Assembly (NCBI GenBank): GCA_002167855.2
Contig: NHBG02000016.1
Coordinates: 44,454 to 102,516 of the forward strand
Length of the DNA: 58,063 nt
Reading direction: 5' to 3'
Source: Gammaproteobacteria bacterium TMED1
GTDB lineage: Bacteria; Pseudomonadota; Gammaproteobacteria; Pseudomonadales; Azotimanducaceae
Position numbers and translations under genes: made by a program
In this document: piece by piece, positions 36,860 to 46,835 of the stretch
Layout: each line of letters begins with the position of its first letter
Position numbering within the stretch: position 1 is the stretch's first letter
Notes under the pieces: generated by a model
Database searches by the model: none
The model's input: the letters and a program-made list of their open reading frames with translations, nothing else
Told to the model about the DNA's origin: nothing

Positions 36860-38644
36860 TTGTTAAACTCTAGATTCTTATGGCAATTTTGGGCTCTCCT
36901 GGGAGGGCTCGTGTTAGCGTGCACAATAGTCTTTGGATGGATGACTGCAAAGCAGCTTGAAAAAGATGCTCGGTTTGCTCTTGAAGAATCCCTAAAAACT
37001 CAGGCCAATACTCTCCAACAGCGTGTAATACCCCATCTTCGAAAAAACAAGCTAGTTTCTGATATCGATCTAAGTAACTTAACCCTCGGTATTAAACATA
37101 GAGTAACCCTCATTAACGCAGAAGGAAGGGTTCTCGCAGATAATAGAAAATCCGCAGGATTGATGGAAGATCACTCTGCATGGCCAGAAATTGTGGACGC
37201 TGGGAAGAATTACTTTGGAATATCTGAACGCCTTAGCGAAATTACAAAGGAAAACACGCTCTTTGTGGCCCTGAGAATAGACCAAGATGTAAAAGGTTTT
37301 ATCCGGCTTGCAATGCCTCTTAAAGTGATCCAAAAGCAGCTAATTGTATTGAACACCCAAATATTTTTCGGTGCGTTGATAATCTTAGTCGTTGGACTGG
37401 TTATTGGGTTTTTTACTACGCGGTCCATAATGAGACACCTAACGAAAATCAGAAACACTGCTGAACAAATTGCAATGGGTCACTATGACTTGAGATTGTC
37501 TAGCGATAAGACCAATGAAATAGGTAAGCTCGCTGGAGCGATGAACGATTTGGCGAGCGAAACTGAAACAAGAATTCAAGAATTAACCAATAGCCGAAAT
37601 CAATTAGAGACTGTCCTTGCCGGTCTCTCTGAGGGAGTCATTGCCGTTGATGTGGATTACTCAGTTATGCACATCAACGGGTCTGCTCAGCAGATGTTAA
37701 AAATAAATTCTGCGCATCTTAAAGGCCGACGCTTACATGACCTAAAACAAACACGTGAGTTAGCACATTTTGCAGAAAGTTGTCTCCAAGAACGGATAGC
37801 GCTTCATATTTCCGTGAAGGTGGACCAAAGGAATATCGACGTTTCAGTCGCGCCCCTCGACGGGCCTGATAATCAGCCTATCGGATTAATTATAGTGCTC
37901 CAGGACATAACAGATGTGTTATACCTTGAAAAAGTTCGCAGTGATTTCGTAGCGAATGCTTCGCATGAGTTGAAAACTCCAATTGCCGCTATTCGTGGGC
38001 TTGTCGAGACCATCATTGATGACTCGAGCATGGATAAGGTTACGGTAGATACATTTCTGTCCCGAATAAAGAATCAAGCTCTTAGACTAGACACCATTGT
38101 TCAGGACCTGATTCAACTATCGCGTTTCGACGTCCAGGAAACCAACAGAAAAAATGATAAGTTAGATTTGGGTGCCCTTTTGGTGCGGGTGTACGAGGCC
38201 AGGTTGGAGGATGCCGAAGCAAGGGGAGTAACGCTAGCTTTAGACGTTCCTTCGAAGCCAGTCATTATTAACGGCGAGGGGGAGGCGGTCGAACAAATGG
38301 TTGCAAATCTTTTAGAAAATGCTCTTAAATATAGTGGCGAGAAGGGGCAGGTCAAACTAAAACTGGAAAACATAACTCAAATGGCACGAGTTCAAGTTTC
38401 CGACAACGGTATAGGAATTCCGCTGGAAGAACAAGAACGCGTATTTGAGCGATTTTATCGCGTTGATCGCGGACGTTCTCGTCATCAAGGAGGTACCGGT
38501 TTAGGACTCTCAATAGTTAAACATATTGTTAATGCGCACGGAGGAGAGATCACTATCAAAAGTGAACTGGATAAAGGGACAATTTTTGAGGTTCTCTTAC
38601 CTACAACTGATAAAGTTAAGGTTGGCGAAGCTGAGAGCCCCTAA
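36860..38644 (+). CDS. phoR: Phosphate-regulon sensor histidine kinase PhoR, with large extracytoplasmic domain
   Basis: Membrane sensor kinase for PhoB. Its 594 residues from a TTG start comprise TM1 (about 9-27), an extracytoplasmic domain of about 140 residues, TM2 (about 168-188), HAMP (about 190-240), PAS (about 250-350), dimerisation/phospho-acceptor helix with His near 368 in NASHELKTPIAAIRGLVETI, and an ATPase domain with NLLENALKYS, DNGIGIP, RFYRVDRGRS and GTGLGLSIV. The E. coli PhoR is shorter and has no large outside domain; this architecture looks more like Gram-positive PhoR. The stop directly abuts the stop of convergent sppA. Confidence 0.9.
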   Translation: MLNSRFLWQFWALLGGLVLACTIVFGWMTAKQLEKDARFALEESLKTQANTLQQRVIPHLRKNKLVSDIDLSNLTLGIKHRVTLINAEGRVLADNRKSAGLMEDHSAWPEIVDAGKNYFGISERLSEITKENTLFVALRIDQDVKGFIRLAMPLKVIQKQLIVLNTQIFFGALIILVVGLVIGFFTTRSIMRHLTKIRNTAEQIAMGHYDLRLSSDKTNEIGKLAGAMNDLASETETRIQELTNSRNQLETVLAGLSEGVIAVDVDYSVMHINGSAQQMLKINSAHLKGRRLHDLKQTRELAHFAESCLQERIALHISVKVDQRNIDVSVAPLDGPDNQPIGLIIVLQDITDVLYLEKVRSDFVANASHELKTPIAAIRGLVETIIDDSSMDKVTVDTFLSRIKNQALRLDTIVQDLIQLSRFDVQETNRKNDKLDLGALLVRVYEARLEDAEARGVTLALDVPSKPVIINGEGEAVEQMVANLLENALKYSGEKGQVKLKLENITQMARVQVSDNGIGIPLEEQERVFERFYRVDRGRSRHQGGTGLGLSIVKHIVNAHGGEITIKSELDKGTIFEVLLPTTDKVKVGEAESP

Positions 38645-40462
38645 CTATTTCACTCTGCAGTAAGGGCAGTATGACTGCAGGCTTGGCGATTCGCTCATAG
38701 CCAAAAGATCTTGTATTTCTCTTGGCAAAACTAGATTTGAGAAAGTCTGGTTAACATATACTTCCTCTGCAATATCTGCGGCAATTTGGAATAACTCATT
38801 TGCTAGTCGTTCTGAAGCAGATAGTTCTAGGTCGATAAATACTACCTCGTATTGGGAAATGCCAGACAAAACCGCTGCACTAGAAACGGCATCATCCAAA
38901 TCCCCAATAGCATCTATCAACCCCAGCGCTAGAGCTTTTTTACCTGTCCAAACTTTACCATTCGCTGCAGTTTTAGCTTCTGTGACAGTCATATTTCGAC
39001 CGTCGGAGACTAAATTAAGGAATCGACTATAAGCTCTATTTACAGATCTCTCTAATGCATCCTCAAGAATTGGATTTATCGGCTTCAACGGATTGAAAGC
39101 ACCACTGAGGTTTGTAGTGCCTAAACCATCACCGTTAACTCCAAGCTTAGACAGCGCTGATGCATAACTACGGAACACCATAAATACTCCAATCGAGCCA
39201 GTAATTGTGCTTTCCAGCGCGAAAATTTTATTAGCGGTGCTAGAAATCCAATATCCACCGGACGTTGCATAACCACCCATAGATACAACCACTGGCTTAC
39301 CTTCTTTTTGAACTAACTCTAGTTCTCGACGAATTTCCTCCGATGCTCCCGCGCTTCCACCCGGGCTATTGATTCTAAAGACTAGAGCCCGGATGTTGTC
39401 ATCCATTCGAACTTTTTCAATTAAAGATACTATGGAATCACTTCCTACGAACCCTGCGGGCTGATCACCCTCCAAGATAGTTCCACTAGCGGTTATAACT
39501 GCTATTTTGTTAATCCCCTGATTCGATGTAGAAGCCGTATTCCGCTGGGTTCCAAGATAATCAATGTAAGTTACCTGACGGAATGAATTCCCACTGGCGC
39601 CAACCAAACTAATGATTTTGGCTTTCCAAGAAGCTGGGTCGAGTACTTTATCTACAAATCCATAATCTAAAGCAAGTTTGTCAGGATCGTCACCTGACTC
39701 GTTCAGCAATTGATCATAATCATTTGTATATCTGTGGAAAGCGTTGGAAGAGATTTGCCGATTCTTGAGAATGGTATTTTTATATGTCTCCCAAAGGCTA
39801 TCGAGCCATTGCTGATTGCCGATTTTAGCTATCTCAGACATCCCATCTCGGAGATAAGGTTCGACTGCATCTTTGTATTCCCCTGCAGCAAAAACTCTAA
39901 AATCAAGATCAAGTTTGTCGAGGAGGGTTTTGTAATAGAGGGGATGTATGCTCAAACCAGTTAGCATAACCCCCCCTAATGGGTTTAAAGACCCCCCCTC
40001 CAATATGATTTCGTCAGCAAATGAGGCTAGATAGTATTGGGTTTGAGTATAACTGGAGCCCACCGCGATTATTGTTTTTCCAGAACTTTTAAATTCCTGT
40101 AACGCTATTCCAATTTCCTCTAAATGCCCAATTGATGCCTCACCCAGCCTTGCTAGATCTAGAACCAGTAGGGCTATCCTCCCGTCTGATCTAGCATCTT
40201 TTATTACAGTCAATAGTTCTTGAAGTGATACTTCTAATGTTCTGTTCCCTGATATTATGCTGCCCAAAGGATTGACGAACGACTTTTGCTCGACGATGGA
40301 GCCTTTCGGATTTAAGACAAGAGCGCTGCCATCTTGAACCTTTACTCCTCTGGATTGGAAAAGGGCGAAAAACAAAATAGTGATGATTGAGAGAAATACA
40401 ATATTGCCGATAGCATTCTTAATATGACTTATCATTAGCCAAAGTCTTCGGAGGAAACTCAT
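38645..40462 (-). CDS. sppA: Signal peptide peptidase SppA, 67-kDa type
   Basis: Membrane-bound serine protease that degrades cleaved signal peptides. Its 605 residues are the long, duplicated form. The N-terminal anchor lies near residues 20-36 (IVFLSIITILFFALFQ). The general-base Lys is in FAAGEYKDAVEPYLRDGMS near 200, and the nucleophile Ser in GGYATSGGYWISS near 398; the region IRALVFRINSPGGSAGASE forms the C-terminal fold. It is convergent with phoR with no gap. Confidence 0.93.
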   Translation of the reverse strand: MSFLRRLWLMISHIKNAIGNIVFLSIITILFFALFQSRGVKVQDGSALVLNPKGSIVEQKSFVNPLGSIISGNRTLEVSLQELLTVIKDARSDGRIALLVLDLARLGEASIGHLEEIGIALQEFKSSGKTIIAVGSSYTQTQYYLASFADEIILEGGSLNPLGGVMLTGLSIHPLYYKTLLDKLDLDFRVFAAGEYKDAVEPYLRDGMSEIAKIGNQQWLDSLWETYKNTILKNRQISSNAFHRYTNDYDQLLNESGDDPDKLALDYGFVDKVLDPASWKAKIISLVGASGNSFRQVTYIDYLGTQRNTASTSNQGINKIAVITASGTILEGDQPAGFVGSDSIVSLIEKVRMDDNIRALVFRINSPGGSAGASEEIRRELELVQKEGKPVVVSMGGYATSGGYWISSTANKIFALESTITGSIGVFMVFRSYASALSKLGVNGDGLGTTNLSGAFNPLKPINPILEDALERSVNRAYSRFLNLVSDGRNMTVTEAKTAANGKVWTGKKALALGLIDAIGDLDDAVSSAAVLSGISQYEVVFIDLELSASERLANELFQIAADIAEEVYVNQTFSNLVLPREIQDLLAMSESPSLQSYCPYCRVK

Positions 40463-40725
40463 ATGGTCAATACTTTAAATTCGAAAATGAGGATGCTAAC
40501 ACAGTCAGCTGCTATAACCCGAGATGAAAGATTTACTGCAATGAAAACAAGACTATTTCTCCCTTAAAATACTCGCATCGCTCTTATCAAACATAGAAGT
40601 TCGGGAAACCATGCAGATTTTTCTTTGTAACATGCATTTAGATTAAATATCATAGTTTTCAGCTTCTGGATTTCGCGGTAGCACTTATTATCAGATAACC
40701 GATGATCGTCAAAAGATAACGCCCT

Positions 40726-42108
40726 ATGCTTTGGACCTCGCAAGAATTGAATGCAGCGCTTAATTTACGGCAGACGAGCTGCAGCGAGATAGGTATACAG
40801 GGAGTGAGTATCGACTCCCGCACCCTCTCGAGGGGCGATTTGTTCATTGCCTTGGATGGGATATCAGGGAAATCGCTTCAACACAATATCGTGAAAGCTA
40901 GGGATGGCCATAAGTTTATCAGTGCTGCCGAATCGAACGGTGCAGCGGCGGTAATCTGCTCAAAAAAAATTGAGTGCAAGATACCTTCCTTTCTGGTGAA
41001 CGATACCCTAGATGCCCTATGGGATTTAGCTAAATTTGCACGAGATAGGATGAATGGTGAGGTCCTTGCCATAACTGGCAGTGCAGGGAAAACTACGTCA
41101 AGGGCCTGGTTGGAGCAATTACTACGGGCACAAGGCAGTGCGCACGCATCAGTTGCTAGTTATAACAATCATTGGGGTGTACCACTTTCTTTGTCGCGTA
41201 TGCCCGCGGATGCTGACTACGGAATTTTTGAAGTAGGTATGAATCATCGCGGAGAAATAGCCCCACTTAGTATGTTAATCAGGCCGCAAGTAGCTCTAGT
41301 GCTGAATGTTCTACCGGCACACATTGGGCATTTGGGTACTCTTAATGCAATTAGGAGGGAAAAACTTGATATTAGTAAAGGTTTAGTAAGCGGGGGAACA
41401 CTGTTGTTACCCTTTGACCTAGATCAAACAGGACTTGCGAAAGATTTAAATATACTCACTTTTGGGCTAAGCGATGACGCGGATATTTCCGGAAAAATAA
41501 TTGAACGTAATGATCCCTGGCTATTAGAGGTGAAAGTCAATCAGGAACGATTTGAGTTTTCGATCCAATCCGGTGGGGAGCATCTTGCCAAGACGGCTTT
41601 GGCTACTCTAGCAGCAGTTTATGCTTTGGGTGGTAACCTTCACACAGCAGTAAAAGACATAGATAAACTAGGATTGCCATCAGGTAGAGGGAATCTCTTA
41701 AATGTATCGGGGCGTTGTATAATTGACGACAGCTATAATGCGAATGTTGTAAGCATGCAATGCGCGATCGATAATTTAGGGCGCAATCCTGGTGGAAAAA
41801 AAATTGCTCTTCTTGGAGAAATGAAAGAGGTGGGAGATCATGGGCCACCTATGCATCATGATGTTCTGATGAGCTGTGAAAAACTCGACGCAGTAATAAC
41901 CGTGGGTCGGGGTTTTTATGATAGCCGAGAGATCCTGGGAACCAGGCTGCTCCAGCATGCGGAATCCTCTGGAGACATCGATTTAGATAGTTTGGTTGCG
42001 TATACAGAACCAGGCGATACCATATTAGTCAAGGGCTCAAACGCAATTTTTTGGCGTCATCAGTTCGTTGATAGCTTGGTGTCTGCCATGAAAAACAGCC
42101 GGACTTGA
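40726..42108 (+). CDS. murF: UDP-MurNAc-tripeptide--D-alanyl-D-alanine ligase MurF
   Basis: Adds D-Ala-D-Ala to the peptidoglycan precursor. It has 460 residues with the Mur-ligase N-terminal GVSIDSRTLSRGDLFIALDG, P-loop ITGSAGKTTSR near 116-126, YNNHWGVPLSL, EVGMNHRGEI and the C-terminal DDSYNANVVSMQCAIDNL and LLGEMKEVGDHGPPMH motifs, specific to MurF. It stands alone, away from murE, mraY and murD, so the classical dcw cluster is broken up in this organism. Confidence 0.96.
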   Translation: MLWTSQELNAALNLRQTSCSEIGIQGVSIDSRTLSRGDLFIALDGISGKSLQHNIVKARDGHKFISAAESNGAAAVICSKKIECKIPSFLVNDTLDALWDLAKFARDRMNGEVLAITGSAGKTTSRAWLEQLLRAQGSAHASVASYNNHWGVPLSLSRMPADADYGIFEVGMNHRGEIAPLSMLIRPQVALVLNVLPAHIGHLGTLNAIRREKLDISKGLVSGGTLLLPFDLDQTGLAKDLNILTFGLSDDADISGKIIERNDPWLLEVKVNQERFEFSIQSGGEHLAKTALATLAAVYALGGNLHTAVKDIDKLGLPSGRGNLLNVSGRCIIDDSYNANVVSMQCAIDNLGRNPGGKKIALLGEMKEVGDHGPPMHHDVLMSCEKLDAVITVGRGFYDSREILGTRLLQHAESSGDIDLDSLVAYTEPGDTILVKGSNAIFWRHQFVDSLVSAMKNSRT

Positions 42109-42183
42109 TCTTTGTAAGTTGGCGACCACGGCGATTGGTGATTGGCTGTAAAGGCTCTCAAAAGCATGACATAATTATTATCG

Positions 42184-43146
42184 ATGATCGTAGATAAATT
42201 TGGAAGACGGTTCAGAAACCTTCGCGTTAGCCTCACAGCAGCATGCAACTATGCGTGCTCCTATTGTGTGCCTGACGGCAAGCGGCTGCTAAAAGCAAAG
42301 AACGAATTAGCAGCAACTAGGCTGTTGAAAGGAGTCAGTTTGCTGCAGCAAGCAGCGGGGATTGATAAGGTTCGTATCACTGGTGGGGAACCATTGGTTA
42401 CCCCGAAATTTGATGAATTCTTATTAGGGGTCACGTCTCTACCTTTGTCAGATGTAAGTCTGACGACCAATGGACAGTTATTACTCAAGAAAAAAGAAGT
42501 TATCCAGGAATCCGGTCTGAAAAGGATCAATGTGAGTTTAGATACTTTGAACCCAATTAGATTTAAGAAAATTGCTAGAGGCGGTGATCTTCAGACGGTC
42601 CTCAATGGCATCGAGGAGATGTTACATATTGGACTCAAGGTTAAAATAAATATGGTACCACTTAGAACTCAAAACCTTTCCGAAGTGCCCGCAATGCTTG
42701 ATTATTGTCTAGATCGAGGAATAGAACTGCGCTTTATTGAGTTAATGAGAATGGGTCATCTTCTCAACAGCTCCAGTTTCTCAAATGATTTTGTTTCGAT
42801 GGAATCTCTTCTAGATATCATAGCTGCTAATCATACTTTCGCTCGCACGGATGCCCCTTATGATTCAACGGCGGTTCGTTTCCAGATACCTGATAAGGGA
42901 TCTTTCGGAATAATAGCAAATGAAAGTGAGCCTTTCTGTCGTGCCTGTACAAGGCTAAGGCTGTCCTCAGATGGTTATCTATATGGTTGTTTGAGCAACT
43001 CCAATAAACACTATATCGGTGATTTAGTCGACTTGCCTGCACATTTGGTTTTACCGAAGCTACAAGGTGTATTAGTTAACTCATTAAGTGATAAGCGGCT
43101 TTCATTCCAGGGAGAAGTAACGGTTATGAAATTCATTGGAGGTTGA
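42184..43146 (+). CDS. moaA: GTP 3',8-cyclase MoaA
   Basis: Radical-SAM enzyme of the first step in molybdenum cofactor synthesis. It has 320 residues with the SAM cluster CNYACSYC (Cys21, 25, 28), a second 4Fe-4S cluster in CRACTRLRLSSDGYLYGC near 250-267, and the conserved C-terminal Gly-Gly. The KVRITGGEPLV segment is typical. A mobile cofactor gene here fits the Mo-hydroxylase and MoaD-like genes about 11 kb upstream, though moaC, moaE and moeB are not in the window. Confidence 0.95.
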   Translation: MIVDKFGRRFRNLRVSLTAACNYACSYCVPDGKRLLKAKNELAATRLLKGVSLLQQAAGIDKVRITGGEPLVTPKFDEFLLGVTSLPLSDVSLTTNGQLLLKKKEVIQESGLKRINVSLDTLNPIRFKKIARGGDLQTVLNGIEEMLHIGLKVKINMVPLRTQNLSEVPAMLDYCLDRGIELRFIELMRMGHLLNSSSFSNDFVSMESLLDIIAANHTFARTDAPYDSTAVRFQIPDKGSFGIIANESEPFCRACTRLRLSSDGYLYGCLSNSNKHYIGDLVDLPAHLVLPKLQGVLVNSLSDKRLSFQGEVTVMKFIGG

Positions 43147-43248
43147 AATAATTCGAACTAGATCAGTGTTATCAACTTCTCTGAGGGTCCAACTGGTTAT
43201 TTCAAAAATGTTATGGTCATGCCTACTTGAGCGCAAAGAAGCGTGTTC

Positions 43249-45354
43249 ATGCAGGTGAGGCCAAGTAAAATTATTATCGTGATGAGCATGCTAGCTTTGG
43301 TTTTTGCTGGGAATGTTGCTTTCGTTAATGCTGAGGAGTTAATCGAAAACAACGCGACACCGGATTTTGCTCCGGACTACGCTCCAGTAATAACGAAAAC
43401 ATGGTTAGATGTCCCTGATCAAGTCATAAATTCATCTCAGTTAGACATTACTCAGTGGGTCGAAATAGCCAGTCCCTTGCCGGCGGGTACAATCATTGCC
43501 GTTGAACAACCGAGTTTCTATTTGGGGCAGTTTCAATCCCTCGATTCCACTCAGGATAATTTTATTTCAGTTGAAAGTGACGCTAGTGTTGTTGTAAAAA
43601 CGATGAGAAGAAATTCCTTCCCAGGACTTGATGTTGGAAGTAACTTCGTAGTTATTGTTCAATTTACCTCTGAAATATCCTCCAGACAGCGTCTTGGTAT
43701 AAGGTACTCAAATCTCAGAATTCCGTCTATTAGTTACGATAAATTTGCGCTACCCCTTCTAGTATCAGTTGGGGACGACTTTTATCAAGTTGATGTTGAT
43801 ACTTTCTCGATAGCACCGGGTTCTGCTAAAGGGCTTTTAGTATCTGCCCCATCAATAATACCTACTGGTAAAAGCTTTGATGCGCATGTAACGGTCGTGG
43901 ATGCATTGGGTAATCCGACAGATCAGGCAATACCAAGTTTAGAGATCTTAATCGATGGGATATTTTCGAGACGTTTGGAGAGATCAAATGAACCTGAACT
44001 ACTTATAAGTGATCTCATATTCGAAAAAGAAGGTTTGCATAGAATAGATGTTCGGTCATCAGGCGGTTCTCTTCGCGGCAGGTCAAACCTCATCTATGCC
44101 GCCAGTTATAACGCGCCCAATATTTTTTGGAGTGACTTCCATCTACATATGAACGATCACGAGAAAAAAGGTGGCTTTTCTGCGGAAGTTCTGCGAGAGC
44201 GGAACAAAACAGCGCTCGACGTGCTATCAATTCCTGGGTCGAGAATTTTTTCTAGTGCCACATCCTCAGAGTTCCATAGACCCCTTGTTGAGGGTGGAAA
44301 CATGATTCTATTGAATGAGAGATATCAAATAGCCCTTGGAGATGTACCGGTAGACCATCGCAGATTAGATGCTAGATATCCAATTTTGGCTGAGATCATT
44401 GCTGGTAGGAGCCAATACGAGTGGCTCGGAATAAGGCTTGCGGGCCTAGGATACAAGGTGTCCTTCGTTGGATCGCAAAGCTCACATCTAACCGGAACCC
44501 CGAACCAGCATGCTAAATCGGCTCTGTTGGTGAGGGACGGTGAGGACTGGCAAACCGCTCTCAACGAAGGAAGAACGTATGTTGTCTCGGAGGGTAGACC
44601 TATACTTCTGGTAAAAATAAATAATGCCGACTCAGGTATGCGAATACCGTATTCTGCGCGAAGGCAAATAAAAGGCCAGGTCCATGCAGCTTATGGTATC
44701 CATACTATCGAACTTCTTAAAAACGGAGTTGTTATAGATTCAAAAAAACCTGGTACTACCGCGAATAGTAATGTGATTCAAATTCAAATGTCTTCACCTA
44801 ACAAGCCGTTGACATGGGATTTACCAAGGAATGGGCGAGAGTGGATCGGGTATCTAAAGAGTTCGAAAGGACGTCTTACAGATGTTTCCACTAAGCGGTA
44901 CGGCGATAGGCATAATATGGCCAGCTATTCAGGGGATTCATCGAGGCTTGATTTTATTACCTGGACTCATGGAGGCTCGCGAAGTTTTCTAGTAGAAGTT
45001 GACAGCGAGGACTCAAAATCATTATTTGAGTTGGCAATAATGGCAGGCTTCGAGGACTCACGAACGCAGCCAAGGTACCGCGAATCGAAGGAAACACCTG
45101 CTGTTAGGCTGGTTTTTAGCCTAGACCAGCTGGAAGGTAATGGGATTACTAGAACGCTTGAAACTTTTGGGTACTACGACCAAATAAACATTGCGCTATT
45201 AGATACAAAGTTACCTACCAGTTATGACTTTGACTTTGTTGATAGTACTAATGTGCGGCCCGGTGATTATTACTATGTGCGTATAACTGGTGCGGAAGAT
45301 GAAATGGTATGGTCAAGTCCAGTTTATGTAGGTGGTTTTGACGTTCGGGATTAA
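43249..45354 (+). CDS. Secreted DUF3604/PHP-superfamily-like protein
   Basis: A 701-residue exported protein. The N-terminal signal peptide runs to about residue 28 (VMSMLALVFAGNVAFVNA, then AEE). The first 290 residues look like beta-rich domains with VDALGNPTDQAIPSLEILIDG. The central part resembles DUF3604, a PHP-fold family: FWSDFHLHMNDHEKKGG near 295-311 keeps an HxH, GYKVSFVGSQSSHLTGTPNQH near 405-425 corresponds to the usual GSDxH site, and ALNEGRTYVVSEGRPILL follows the family's pattern. Some metal ligands seem altered. Function is unknown; a periplasmic or surface hydrolase is the safest description. It begins a five-gene block with gloA, an amidohydrolase, a Rieske protein and a flavodoxin. 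Confidence 0.7.
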   Translation: MQVRPSKIIIVMSMLALVFAGNVAFVNAEELIENNATPDFAPDYAPVITKTWLDVPDQVINSSQLDITQWVEIASPLPAGTIIAVEQPSFYLGQFQSLDSTQDNFISVESDASVVVKTMRRNSFPGLDVGSNFVVIVQFTSEISSRQRLGIRYSNLRIPSISYDKFALPLLVSVGDDFYQVDVDTFSIAPGSAKGLLVSAPSIIPTGKSFDAHVTVVDALGNPTDQAIPSLEILIDGIFSRRLERSNEPELLISDLIFEKEGLHRIDVRSSGGSLRGRSNLIYAASYNAPNIFWSDFHLHMNDHEKKGGFSAEVLRERNKTALDVLSIPGSRIFSSATSSEFHRPLVEGGNMILLNERYQIALGDVPVDHRRLDARYPILAEIIAGRSQYEWLGIRLAGLGYKVSFVGSQSSHLTGTPNQHAKSALLVRDGEDWQTALNEGRTYVVSEGRPILLVKINNADSGMRIPYSARRQIKGQVHAAYGIHTIELLKNGVVIDSKKPGTTANSNVIQIQMSSPNKPLTWDLPRNGREWIGYLKSSKGRLTDVSTKRYGDRHNMASYSGDSSRLDFITWTHGGSRSFLVEVDSEDSKSLFELAIMAGFEDSRTQPRYRESKETPAVRLVFSLDQLEGNGITRTLETFGYYDQINIALLDTKLPTSYDFDFVDSTNVRPGDYYYVRITGAEDEMVWSSPVYVGGFDVRD

Positions 45355-45393
45355 CATTGATCTGCAAGGTTTACAATGAGGAGAAGAGTAGTA

Positions 45394-45816
45394 ATGAAAT
45401 ACTTACACACAATGGTCAGAGTGAAGAATTTGGAGAAATCATTAGATTTTTACTGCGATAAACTGGGGCTTGAGGAAGTCAGACGGATAGATAGTGAGGA
45501 AGGACGGTTCAGTCTAATATACCTAGCCGCCCCGGGGGACTCAAGTGCACAAGTAGAGCTTACCTACAATTGGGATGGAGATGATTTAGGTGAAGGTTCA
45601 AGGAATTTTGGTCACTTGGCTTATGCTGTCGATAATATCTATGATGTTTGCCAGCACCTGGCCGATGGAGGCGTTGTAATAAATCGACCTCCTCGAGATG
45701 GGAATATGGCTTTTGTGCGATCGCCCGATAATATTTCTATTGAATTATTACAGACAGGGCCTGCTTTAGAACCAATGGAGCCCTGGAAATCCATGGAAAA
45801 TATTGGGGAATGGTGA
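45394..45816 (+). CDS. gloA: Lactoylglutathione lyase (glyoxalase I)
   Basis: Converts the methylglyoxal-glutathione hemithioacetal to S-lactoylglutathione. From ATG 45394 it has 140 residues of the vicinal-oxygen-chelate fold: MKYLHTMVRVKNLEKSLDFYCDKLGL with metal-ligand His5, QVELTYNW with Glu, FGHLAYAVDNIY with His and ISIELLQ with Glu, all four metal ligands present. AGGAGAAG upstream supports this start over an in-frame ATG at 45376. It sits 21 bp or more before and slightly overlaps or abuts the amidohydrolase downstream. Confidence 0.9.
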   Translation: MKYLHTMVRVKNLEKSLDFYCDKLGLEEVRRIDSEEGRFSLIYLAAPGDSSAQVELTYNWDGDDLGEGSRNFGHLAYAVDNIYDVCQHLADGGVVINRPPRDGNMAFVRSPDNISIELLQTGPALEPMEPWKSMENIGEW

Positions 45817-45823
45817 GAGCGTT

Positions 45824-46825
45824 TTGAACGCAAAATGGCTCGCCCAAGTCCAAGAGGAAGTTCTTGATCCTATGCTTGCTATCTGTGACGCTCATCACCA
45901 CCTTTGGTGGCGTTGCGAAAGCCGATACATGTTGGATGATTTTTTGCGCGATATAAATAGTGGGCATCGCATAGCGAGTACGGTGTTTGTCGAGTGCAAT
46001 GCCATGTACAAGTGGAATACAGATACATGTTTGGCACCAGTCGGTGAAACTGAGTTTGCTCAAGGTATTGCAGCTATGAGCGCTAGTAATAACTTTGGTC
46101 CAACTCGGGTGGCTAGCGCAATAGTAAGCTTTGCTGATCTGACCTTAGGAGATAAGGTTCGGAATGTGCTAGAGGCACACCAGAAGGCCAGCATCAATAG
46201 GTTTAGAGGCATTCGTCACGCATCAGGATGGCATTCAGATTTGGCAATCAAAAATTCACATACAAATCCGACAGAAGGGCTCATGTTACGGGATGATTTT
46301 CTCAGAGGTATGTCTGTATTAGACGATTTAGGTCTAAGTTTTGATGCTTGTTGCTATCATCATCAATTACCAGAGCTTGTGAAACTGGCGCATAGTTTCC
46401 CCAACGTGACCATGATTCTGGACCACTTTGGTGGCCCTCTTGGGATTGGGCCATATGAAGGCTGTCGTGATCAAGTATTCGCAGAGTGGAGCAACAATAT
46501 TCAGTGGTTGACTGATTGTAGCAACGTATACATAAAGCTTGGCGGTATAAACATGAAATTGAATGGTTATGGTTGGCACAAGAGGTCCATCCCACCTACC
46601 TCAGATGAGTTGGTCGATGCAACCGCGCCTTACTATGAAGAGTGTATCAGACTCTTTGGGGCAGATCGGTGCATGTTTGAAAGCAACTTTCCGGTTGACA
46701 AGGATTCTTGCTCCTACGCTGTTTTATGGAATGCTTTTAAAAAGATTACTAAGGGAAACTCCACTAGAGACAGAGAAAAACTATTTCACGATACTGCTGT
46801 AAAAGCTTATCGGCTTAATACTTGA
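45824..46825 (+). CDS. Amidohydrolase family 2 protein (TIM-barrel metal hydrolase)
   Basis: A COG3618-like predicted hydrolase of about 333 residues. The metal site starts with DAHHHLWW near residue 18-25; further ligands would be the His in RGIRHASGW, the His of CYHHQLPEL and LDHFGG, and the Asp/Glu of MFESNFPVD. Relatives include lactonases and 2-pyrone or sugar-lactone hydrolases, so a C-C or lactone-bond hydrolase is plausible, but the substrate is unknown. The start is uncertain: TTG 45824 has a GGTGAG site in front; TTG 45803 inside gloA is the alternative. The Rieske gene follows after 10 bp. Confidence 0.85.
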   Translation: MNAKWLAQVQEEVLDPMLAICDAHHHLWWRCESRYMLDDFLRDINSGHRIASTVFVECNAMYKWNTDTCLAPVGETEFAQGIAAMSASNNFGPTRVASAIVSFADLTLGDKVRNVLEAHQKASINRFRGIRHASGWHSDLAIKNSHTNPTEGLMLRDDFLRGMSVLDDLGLSFDACCYHHQLPELVKLAHSFPNVTMILDHFGGPLGIGPYEGCRDQVFAEWSNNIQWLTDCSNVYIKLGGINMKLNGYGWHKRSIPPTSDELVDATAPYYEECIRLFGADRCMFESNFPVDKDSCSYAVLWNAFKKITKGNSTRDREKLFHDTAVKAYRLNT

Positions 46826-46835
46826 GCCGCTTGCG

